Source: an uncultured Lachnospiraceae bacterium (GTDB lineage: Bacteria > Bacillota > Clostridia > Lachnospirales > Lachnospiraceae). From it: a stretch of DNA of 57,738 nt. The position numbers were made by a program, and so were the translations under genes. Under the pieces are notes generated by a model. That model worked only from the letters and a program-made list of their open reading frames with translations. It had not been told where the DNA came from and did not search any database. Positions 31,892-37,339 of this stretch are shown one piece after another; the stretch's first letter is position 1; each line of letters opens with the position of its first letter. Location of the stretch: the NCBI GenBank assembly GCA_910586725.1, contig CAJUJL010000016.1, positions 1 through 57,738 of the forward strand. The letters are read 5' to 3'.

Positions 31892-33706
31892 TTATTCTTC
31901 TGTCTGCTCCGGCTGCTCCTGCTTTGGTATATGAAACACAATTTTTTCTCTTCCGGCCGTAATAATGTCTCCGTCCAAAAGCATTCTGCGGCTTGTAATT
32001 TTTACCCCGTTGACAAATGTTCCGTTCGTAGATTCCAAATCTTCAATGTAACAGCCCATCTTATTGACTTCCACGACAAAATGCTGCTTGGACAGCCGAT
32101 CATCGTCAAAATAAATATTACAGATGTCTGAACGCCCCACGAACAAGCTTCCTTCCACATTCCATTCCACGTCTTTGATCACTCCCGCGCGGTCGGTAAT
32201 CGTCAGGCGTAATTTTTTACTGTCCGCTTTTTTCAGTTCATCCGGATCGATCTGCACGACTTCGACTTTTCTTTTGCGCACAACCAGAATCAAAATAATT
32301 CCAATCAGGATAACCAGCAGCAGAAGTCCGATCCACCAGTAAGATTTCAATGCTTCTTTTATGGCGGCATTTTTGGCGTCCAGGCCGTTTTGGATGGAAA
32401 ACTCCGCTGTGGCGTCCATCTCGTTTGCATCCTGGGATTTGTCCCTGATATTGGTACAGCGCAGAATATAATCATCGTTGTAAAAATCTTCTGTCACCGT
32501 CAGCGTTACCGTGATTTCTTTGCCTTTGGACGTAACGTTAACCGCGTCAACCGTCCAGATTTTACCGTCGTCGTTTTCCGTTACGCTCTGAATCAGATAG
32601 TTGGACGGTTCATTTACGTCGGCCAGATTGATTCCGTTTTTATCCTGCAATGAAAAGCGGATGGAATTGCCGCTGACCTCTTCCACAGTTCCCGCAATGC
32701 CCGGAGCATCCTTATCCTCTTCATAATCCGAATAATCCAGCGTTACCGGAGGCACGGCCGAATTATCCGCCGTCAGGTTCAGCTTTCCCCTTCCGGCCGT
32801 TTGATTTGTCGGCGCGGTCAGGTGAACCACATATGTTTCTCTCTGCCAGATCGCATAGAGGGTTTCAAAAGCTTTTTTTACGCTTTCTTCCGTTTCATCC
32901 AGGCTGCAGTCATAGTAATAACCTCTGCAGTTCTTTTCTGCCAGAATTTCGTTTTTTGTATAAGATGTTTTCGCTTCCTGCTCCTGCGGCGTTAAAATCT
33001 GAGACGGTTTTCGGTTGAGCAAAATGCCATATACCGGAACGGACGCTTCCTGCACGGTCTTTGCGGTAGATACGTTATCCATATCTTTTCCCTTGGAATC
33101 ATCTTCCCCGTCGGTAATCAGAAGAATCACAGTTCTTGTTTTGGGCGACGCCTGTTCCTGTAAAATCTGGTTTAACGAACGATACAATACCGTTTTGCTT
33201 TCCGCTCCGCTTAAATAAGCGATATTTTCGATCTGTTGGCAGTCCTCTTCCTTCTCCTTTTTGTCGCCATCACTTACGGTTCTTGTAAAAACAAGGCTTT
33301 TTTCTCCCCCGGCATCGTCTGTCCCTACCGTATACAGCGTCATTTCATCGCCTTTTTTCAGCAGTCTGCGAAGCTCTGCCAGCTGCCGTTTACTCTCCGA
33401 AAACTGCGCTTCATTGACAGACGCTGAATTGTCAATCAAAATGATGTATGAAATGCCCTGTCCACTCTCTTCAAACAGTTCAATCTCTCCGTTCATAGTG
33501 AAATTGATACTGTCCATCGTACCCGTGATTTGCGCATCTTTTCCGATTTTAGAACCGGTCATATAAACGTCTGCGTTCGGAGCCTTGCCAATTGACTGTT
33601 CTGCAATGTAAGGAGTTTTTATGTTTGCGGCATATGCCGTGCTAAGAGCTCCTCCCAACAGCATCAAAATACAGACGGCCACGATTCCTCTTATTTTTCT
33701 TCCCAT
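31892..33706 (-). CDS. secreted-side VWA domain, transmembrane, cytoplasmic FHA protein
   Basis: A 604-residue membrane protein: signal peptide (1-27), VWA domain (about 85-290) with MIDAS DNSAS (Asp92, Ser94, Ser96) and LLITDGEDD further on, a beta-rich outside region with Ig-like character (about 295-440), TM helix (about 456-476) and an FHA domain (498-594) with GRSD (Arg525), LSKQH and STNGTFVNG. It is the shorter sister of 1754-4546: outside a possible adhesion domain, inside a phosphothreonine reader. The ATG overlaps the end of the zinc-ribbon FHA gene by 16 bp and has AGGGGGG before it. Confidence 0.9.
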   Translation of the reverse strand: MGRKIRGIVAVCILMLLGGALSTAYAANIKTPYIAEQSIGKAPNADVYMTGSKIGKDAQITGTMDSINFTMNGEIELFEESGQGISYIILIDNSASVNEAQFSESKRQLAELRRLLKKGDEMTLYTVGTDDAGGEKSLVFTRTVSDGDKKEKEEDCQQIENIAYLSGAESKTVLYRSLNQILQEQASPKTRTVILLITDGEDDSKGKDMDNVSTAKTVQEASVPVYGILLNRKPSQILTPQEQEAKTSYTKNEILAEKNCRGYYYDCSLDETEESVKKAFETLYAIWQRETYVVHLTAPTNQTAGRGKLNLTADNSAVPPVTLDYSDYEEDKDAPGIAGTVEEVSGNSIRFSLQDKNGINLADVNEPSNYLIQSVTENDDGKIWTVDAVNVTSKGKEITVTLTVTEDFYNDDYILRCTNIRDKSQDANEMDATAEFSIQNGLDAKNAAIKEALKSYWWIGLLLLVILIGIILILVVRKRKVEVVQIDPDELKKADSKKLRLTITDRAGVIKDVEWNVEGSLFVGRSDICNIYFDDDRLSKQHFVVEVNKMGCYIEDLESTNGTFVNGVKITSRRMLLDGDIITAGREKIVFHIPKQEQPEQTEE

Positions 33707-34305
33707 TTTCTTTCCCCCCTGCTAAATGGAATAAATATTAAAGTTGTATTCCCAATTGTAATTTCGTCGTCTTCTTTCAGCTCTTTTGACGTCTCCAACA
33801 GTTCGCCATTTAAATACACCAGATTGCCGCCCTCTGCCGATACATAAAAAACATTCCTTTTGGGTTCATAAATCACCGCACAATGCTTTTCTCTGGAAAT
33901 CGTTTTGTCATCGACAAGAGCCACATCCATAGACGGGCTGCGTCCGATAAAATTTTTTCCCATGTGCAGACGGTAATCTTTGCCGCGTTCGTCTCCCGTC
34001 ATACAGACAAGCCAGCCTGTAACAGGCTGCACGGCGGCCATACCAAAAAAGCCAAAAGAAATTGTTTTGTCATCGTCAGATTTTTCATTTACAGCTTCCG
34101 GCATTGGAATGCCTTTTGAATTGCCGATAATCGCATTTAATTCCTCGCCCAGGGAAATTTCTGCTTCCGCAAAGGAAATGGTGTGGTCGTCTTCTTCAAT
34201 GTCATTTAAGCCAATCCTTAATTTTTCACTTTCCTGTTTGCAATGCGGACATGTTTTGTGAATGCCCGTGTCATACCAGTGTCCATGATTACATCTTTTT
34301 ATCAT
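33691..34305 (-). CDS. soluble zinc-ribbon FHA protein with two DDxTI motifs
   Basis: A 204-residue protein: zinc ribbon (C5, C19, C22 with the GHWYD motif), two acidic threonine sites DDHTI (Thr42) and DDKTI (Thr81), and an FHA domain (about 95-195) with GRSP (Arg122) and SREKH (Ser137, His141). It lacks the NGT signature and has LVYLNG instead, as in its paralogue at 30026-30913. The layout suggests a kinase substrate that reads its own or a partner's phosphothreonine, as in GarA/OdhI. The ATG at 34305 lies one base after the PP2C stop; a TTG seven codons earlier overlaps that gene and is less likely. Confidence 0.87.
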   Translation of the reverse strand: MIKRCNHGHWYDTGIHKTCPHCKQESEKLRIGLNDIEEDDHTISFAEAEISLGEELNAIIGNSKGIPMPEAVNEKSDDDKTISFGFFGMAAVQPVTGWLVCMTGDERGKDYRLHMGKNFIGRSPSMDVALVDDKTISREKHCAVIYEPKRNVFYVSAEGGNLVYLNGELLETSKELKEDDEITIGNTTLIFIPFSRGERKWEEK

Positions 34306-34306
34306 C

Positions 34307-35050
34307 TTATCTGTTCCCTTTTTCAACTGTCTGTCTTACGAAAACGGCAATTGCCGAATAATTATCCATATTTGTTCCCATTCCGTTTTTCAGTACAATA
34401 GTTTCCATGTCGCTTAGCCATTTTTCCGGGCTGTCCGCTTTTTTCAAAGTTTTACACATCATTTTTTCATCAATAAGCTCCCAAAAACCATCGCTGCACA
34501 ACAGAAAGCTGCTGTTTTTGGTCAATGAAATTCCATCCATAACCTGATACTTCGGATTTTCCCATTCTGTACCCATGACGCGCAGCAAACGGCTTCGATC
34601 CTCATGATGTCGAATGTCTTTGTCCCTTATATCTCCCCGGTTTACCAACATCTGGGGAACGCTGTGATCCTGACTTCTGACGATGTATTTGTATTTTTCA
34701 AAATAGTAAATTCTGGAATCGCCAACATGGGCAAATTTGGCAATATCATTGGAAATCTCCAGACATGCCACCGTTGTCTTCATTGAGTTTTTGGCATTTT
34801 CCTGCGTCTGCTTTTGCAGCAGTTTCTCCTGCGCCTTCAAAATGCTTTCCTCAACAGAAAAAGAACTCTCCAACGCATGTTTCATCTGTTCTACGACAAA
34901 ATACGACGCAACATCTCCATTTCCATGTCCTCCCAGGCCATCGCACAAAATAAAATCTGATTTTTCCGGTGTAATGGAAACGCCCAGAAAGTCTTCATTT
35001 ACAGGATGTCCTCCCGTTTTTGATAACGTGCTGTATGCTATATGTAACAT
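34307..35050 (-). CDS. PP2C-family phosphatase, first gene of the cluster
   Basis: A 247-residue phosphatase with STLSKTGGHPVNEDF, LCDGLGGHG, MKTTVA, VGDSRIYY, LLCSDGF and MDNYSAIAV, covering the PP2C metal-binding motifs. The family hallmark DG(M/L)GG is present. It is shorter than its cluster partner because it has no N-terminal extension. GGGGAGGG precedes the ATG by 11 bases. Only 33 bp separate the start from the left inverted repeat of the invertible element, so its transcription must come from or through that element. Confidence 0.93.
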   Translation of the reverse strand: MLHIAYSTLSKTGGHPVNEDFLGVSITPEKSDFILCDGLGGHGNGDVASYFVVEQMKHALESSFSVEESILKAQEKLLQKQTQENAKNSMKTTVACLEISNDIAKFAHVGDSRIYYFEKYKYIVRSQDHSVPQMLVNRGDIRDKDIRHHEDRSRLLRVMGTEWENPKYQVMDGISLTKNSSFLLCSDGFWELIDEKMMCKTLKKADSPEKWLSDMETIVLKNGMGTNMDNYSAIAVFVRQTVEKGNR

Positions 35051-35083
35051 TGTCCGTATTTATCCCTCCCCTGATTGCGGCTT

Positions 35084-35107
35084 ACCACAGAATAATCCTT
35101 CTGTGGT
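35084..35107. repeat. inverted repeat left (24 bp)
   Basis: ACCACAGAA-TAATCC-TTCTGTGGT. Each repeat is itself a 9-bp palindrome around an asymmetric 6-base core, and the core is reverse-complemented in the right copy. A palindromic site with asymmetric core is typical of tyrosine recombinase crossover sites. Confidence 0.9.
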
Positions 35108-35146
35108 ATAACTCCCGAAAAAAATGAGAAAAAAGACAAAAAGAAA

Positions 35147-35183
35147 AGGAAAAACGCCGGGTGGAATACCGCGGCATTTTCCT
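35147..35183 (-). terminator. hairpin terminator inside the invertible segment
   Basis: AGGAAAAACGCCG and CGGCATTTTCCT pair with few mismatches around GGTGGAATACC, itself able to form a short inner stem. On the minus strand the hairpin is followed by a T-rich run. As oriented it would stop any leftward readthrough before it reaches the cluster. Confidence 0.6.
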
Positions 35184-35195
35184 TTAAACGCAAAT

Positions 35196-35236
35196 AAAAG
35201 CCTATGTCTTAAATGAAAAAAGATTCAGGCTTTTTT
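35196..35236. terminator. second hairpin inside the invertible segment
   Basis: AAAAGCCT pairs with AGGCTTTT across a 23-base loop containing a partial inner stem. T-runs exist on both sides (six T on the plus strand), so it may act in both directions and insulate the promoter from the cluster in the current orientation. Confidence 0.5.
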
Positions 35237-35280
35237 GTGATGGACAAATGCAGTCTTTTATAGAATATTTGAAAAAAATG

Positions 35281-35310
35281 TTGAAAAATGGAGGAATATA
35301 ATGATATAAT
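35281..35310 (+). promoter_or_regulatory. sigma-A-like promoter facing away from the cluster
   Basis: TTGAAA (35281-35286), 18-base spacer, TATAAT (35305-35310) with an extended -10 TG one base before it. A second, weaker pair TTGTGA-18-TATAGA lies at 35235-35264 in the same direction. Both point right, towards the end of the recombinase gene, in this assembly. Confidence 0.6.
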
Positions 35311-35389
35311 ACAAAAGTTAAAAGTATGTACTAAAATGATAGAGATCATTAATTTACCACAGAAGGATTATTCTGTGGTTTTTATATGA
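35288..35389 (+). CDS. short ORF crossing the right inverted repeat
   Basis: A 33-codon ORF (MEEYNDIIQ...) with a protein-like composition begins inside the segment and reads across the right repeat. If the segment were inverted, the same reading frame would continue through the left junction for 45 codons and stop 13 bases into the first phosphatase gene, so it could couple translation to it. There is no good ribosome site for its first ATG, and the strongest promoter candidate overlaps it, so it may not be translated. Confidence 0.25.
   Translation: MEEYNDIIQKLKVCTKMIEIINLPQKDYSVVFI
35356..35379. repeat. inverted repeat right (24 bp)
   Basis: ACCACAGAA-GGATTA-TTCTGTGGT, the exact reverse complement of the left copy at 35084-35107. 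It is followed by TTTTTAT, so on the plus strand the hairpin could also act as a weak terminator. The recombinase stop codon starts at 35382. Confidence 0.9.
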
Positions 35390-36218
35390 CCAGTTTCATC
35401 TGACTTAAAATCTTCTCATGTGCCTTAGCGCTTACCGCCACATAAATTCGCGTCGTTTCTATCCGGCTATGCCCGAGCACATCGGCCAGATGGGCCAGAT
35501 TCTTCTCAATTGCATAAAAAGTGCGGGCAAACAGATGTCTTAGATTGTGTGGAAATATTTTACCGGCGTCCACTTCCGCTTCACTGCTTAGTTTTTTCAT
35601 ATCGTGGCAGATATTGGAACGGTCCAGCGGTTTTCCGCTTTTGGTCCGAAAAATATGACCACTTACAATGCCCTGCTCTTTTGCGTATTTTAAAAGCTTC
35701 TTTCTCAATTCTTTTTGCAAAAGAATCGTACGGTTTTTCCCTTTCATACAAATCTCCGCCCGTCCGTTTTTCAAGGCCTCTAAGGTGATATATACAAGCT
35801 CGCTGATCCTGATTCCGGTACTGCCTACCGTCAGCATAAGCAGATACAGCCGCTCATTCTTTTTTGCCAGCGCCGCAGTCAAAAGCCGCTCGTATTCTTT
35901 TTTTGACAATTCGCGGGATTCCTGTAAAAATGCCTGATGCTGCACTTTCAAAAACTTTACTCTGCAATCCTGCCAGCCGCAAAAATCAAGGAATGCGTTG
36001 ATCGCTGAGAGCGCGCCGTTGACGCTTTGCACTTTATTTTTTGTCTGCAAATACTCTCTGTATTGCAGAAGCTGCTGTTTTGTAATCTCTTTGCCGTCCA
36101 GAAAATCTGACAGACGCCGCACTGCTTTTAAATACTTTTTTACCGTTGAATTCGACTTCTCATTCAAATACAGGTACTTTTCAAATGACTCAAGCTCTGA
36201 TTCTGTAATTTTTCTCAT
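35382..36218 (-). CDS. tyrosine recombinase (candidate DNA invertase of the adjacent switch)
   Basis: A 278-residue tyrosine recombinase of the XerC/XerD-like integrase family: N-terminal core-binding SAM-like domain (about 1-95) and catalytic domain (about 105-275). Catalytic set visible: Arg in STGIRISEL, Lys in MKGKNRT, HNLRH (His-x2-Arg), LGHSRIETTRIY with the last His and the nucleophile Tyr. Stand-alone members of this family next to short inverted repeats act as promoter invertases in clostridia and Bacteroides. It is not accompanied by phage or transposon genes. GACAGGAGGGA precedes the ATG. Its 3' end abuts the right inverted repeat, so rightward transcription from the OFF-oriented promoter runs antisense to it. 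Confidence 0.9.
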   Translation of the reverse strand: MRKITESELESFEKYLYLNEKSNSTVKKYLKAVRRLSDFLDGKEITKQQLLQYREYLQTKNKVQSVNGALSAINAFLDFCGWQDCRVKFLKVQHQAFLQESRELSKKEYERLLTAALAKKNERLYLLMLTVGSTGIRISELVYITLEALKNGRAEICMKGKNRTILLQKELRKKLLKYAKEQGIVSGHIFRTKSGKPLDRSNICHDMKKLSSEAEVDAGKIFPHNLRHLFARTFYAIEKNLAHLADVLGHSRIETTRIYVAVSAKAHEKILSQMKLVI

Positions 36219-36293
36219 AAATATGTCCCTCCTGTCACTTTTGTTTCATCAATAAAACTCCATTCTGTTGTAATGCTGTTACTTAGTATACAT

Positions 36294-36308
36294 AAAAAAC
36301 GTTTTTTT
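36294..36308. promoter_or_regulatory. AAAAAACGTTTTTT palindrome upstream of the recombinase gene
   Basis: A 14-bp perfect palindrome lies about 75 bp upstream of the recombinase start, next to a TATACT -10-like hexamer on the minus strand. It could be a regulator site or simply AT-rich promoter DNA; the matching -35 is poor. Confidence 0.3.
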
Positions 36309-36355
36309 AGACATTATTTAAAAATACTGGTTTATCATTTCCATTTGACTGCATG

Positions 36356-36383
36356 AAAAAAGAGTGAGCTTGTCACTCACTCT
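36356..36383 (-). terminator. terminator of the secreted-protein gene
   Basis: AGAGTGAG-7-CTCACTCT followed by T residues on the minus strand, 16 bases past the stop codon. It separates this gene from the recombinase gene. Confidence 0.85.
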
Positions 36384-36398
36384 CTTATAATTTTAATT

Positions 36399-37220
36399 CT
36401 ATTTCCAGTTGAGTTTATAATAACCGGTGCTTGTTTTGGTTGTCGGCCTGATTGATATATAATAAGTTCCCTGTTTATACCGCCTGGTTGTGTTCAAAAG
36501 TTGCCTTTTAACTCCCCAGCTATTTCCGGCAACATCTATTGATCCGTCATAATTTCTTTTGACTTCTCTGCATCGAATTGTGCCTGAAGTAGAATTGCCT
36601 GCGCCCGGTCCTTTTATTGTAACGTTAATATCTCCGGTAAGATACGGCTGAAGATAAACATTAAATTTTGCAGGTTTAGGCAGCGTAAATTTATACCATT
36701 TCGTTTTATTGTTGCCAGCGGTAATTACACTTGTAGCTGCTTTGCCTTTTTTCAGATTTAAAGCTTTACCTTTTTTGGTTCCGCTCTTATCTTTCACTTT
36801 TTTGAATTTTGCGCTTACTGCAACGCCTCCTACAGATCCAACGGATATGTAGTATGTCGTATTTTTCTTCACGCCATAATACTCTGAATTGAAAACGGCT
36901 CTGTTATCATCTGTAAAGAAATTACATACAGAAGATAATGCAGTAGTCTTATTTGCTGCATACAACTGCGCCGTTCCGTATGGATAACTTACAACGGCAG
37001 AAGCCGGTTTAAATTTTAATTGTAAGTAGCCGTCTGCTTTTGGCTTATACGAAATCCATGTATAGCCTTTTGTTACAACATAACATTCATCATCTGTAAT
37101 TGTAACGCTTCCACCGGATGCGCCCAGGCTTTTATCAGCCGCGCTTACGTTTTCCGGCAGTACAACCATGATAGAAAACATCATGGCTACGGCAAGCACA
37201 AGACTTGTCATTTTCTTCAT
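36399..37220 (-). CDS. secreted protein with pre-peptidase C-terminal-like beta domains
   Basis: A 273-residue secreted protein: signal peptide (1-27), then two beta-rich segments resembling PPC domains (about 30-145 with YYISVGSVGGVAVSAKF, and about 160-273 with WYKFTLPKPAKFNVYL and YYISIRP). PPC domains usually accompany secreted peptidases, but no catalytic domain is present. The ATG at 37220 fits the signal peptide and follows GGAGAG; an ATG at 37238 is six codons earlier and follows GAGG. It has its own promoter and terminator, so it is not part of the phase-variable cluster despite its similar secreted character. Confidence 0.8.
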   Translation of the reverse strand: MKKMTSLVLAVAMMFSIMVVLPENVSAADKSLGASGGSVTITDDECYVVTKGYTWISYKPKADGYLQLKFKPASAVVSYPYGTAQLYAANKTTALSSVCNFFTDDNRAVFNSEYYGVKKNTTYYISVGSVGGVAVSAKFKKVKDKSGTKKGKALNLKKGKAATSVITAGNNKTKWYKFTLPKPAKFNVYLQPYLTGDINVTIKGPGAGNSTSGTIRCREVKRNYDGSIDVAGNSWGVKRQLLNTTRRYKQGTYYISIRPTTKTSTGYYKLNWK

Positions 37221-37262
37221 AAAACATTTTCTCTCCATTTTACCTCAGATCCTTTCCTTTTT

Positions 37263-37309
37263 AATTCAGGCGTTTGCAACTGCCTGCTTTTATAAAATCC
37301 TACTCCTGA
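37263..37309 (-). promoter_or_regulatory. structured 5' leader of the secreted-protein gene
   Basis: Starting near the predicted start site, AATTCAGG pairs with CCTGAATT across about 30 bases. An inner arm CAGGC can pair with the same GCCTG, so two exclusive helices are possible. This could stabilise the message or be a small switch. It matches no riboswitch class that I recognise. Confidence 0.3.
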
Positions 37310-37338
37310 ATTATAGCACAATAAATGGTTGTTTTCAA
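37310..37338 (-). promoter_or_regulatory. sigma-A promoter of the secreted-protein gene
   Basis: On the minus strand TTGAAA (37338-37333), 17-base spacer, TATAAT (37315-37310). It lies immediately after the pheT stop codon. Confidence 0.75.
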
Positions 37339-37339
37339 C

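Larger units (their letters stand above)
35084..35379. other. putative invertible promoter element (phase switch) of the signalling cluster
   Basis: A 248-bp segment lies between two 24-bp repeats that are exact reverse complements of each other. It carries promoter-like sequences facing right (away from the cluster) and, on the cluster side, two hairpins. A tyrosine recombinase gene ends two bases outside the right repeat. In the present orientation no clear promoter serves the leftward cluster and readthrough would be blocked. After inversion the predicted start site would lie at about 35146, roughly 96 bases before the first gene, with the hairpins behind it. Inversion itself is inference; a transposon relic with terminal repeats is the main alternative. 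Confidence 0.75.

Noticed and set aside
1754..35050. Type VII or type VI secretion locus because of FHA, kinase, PP2C and VWA genes
   Set aside because: No WXG100 protein, EssC-type ATPase, sheath, VgrG, Hcp or ClpV gene is present in the window.
35084..35379. Integron attC site or insertion sequence
   Set aside because: There is no transposase and no gene-cassette layout. The whole unit is two short palindromic repeats with a promoter between them next to a tyrosine recombinase. A MITE-like relic remains a minor alternative.
35382..36218. Prophage or integrative element integrase
   Set aside because: No phage, conjugation or excisionase genes lie nearby, no tRNA target is visible, and the gene abuts a pair of inverted repeats, which fits a DNA invertase better.
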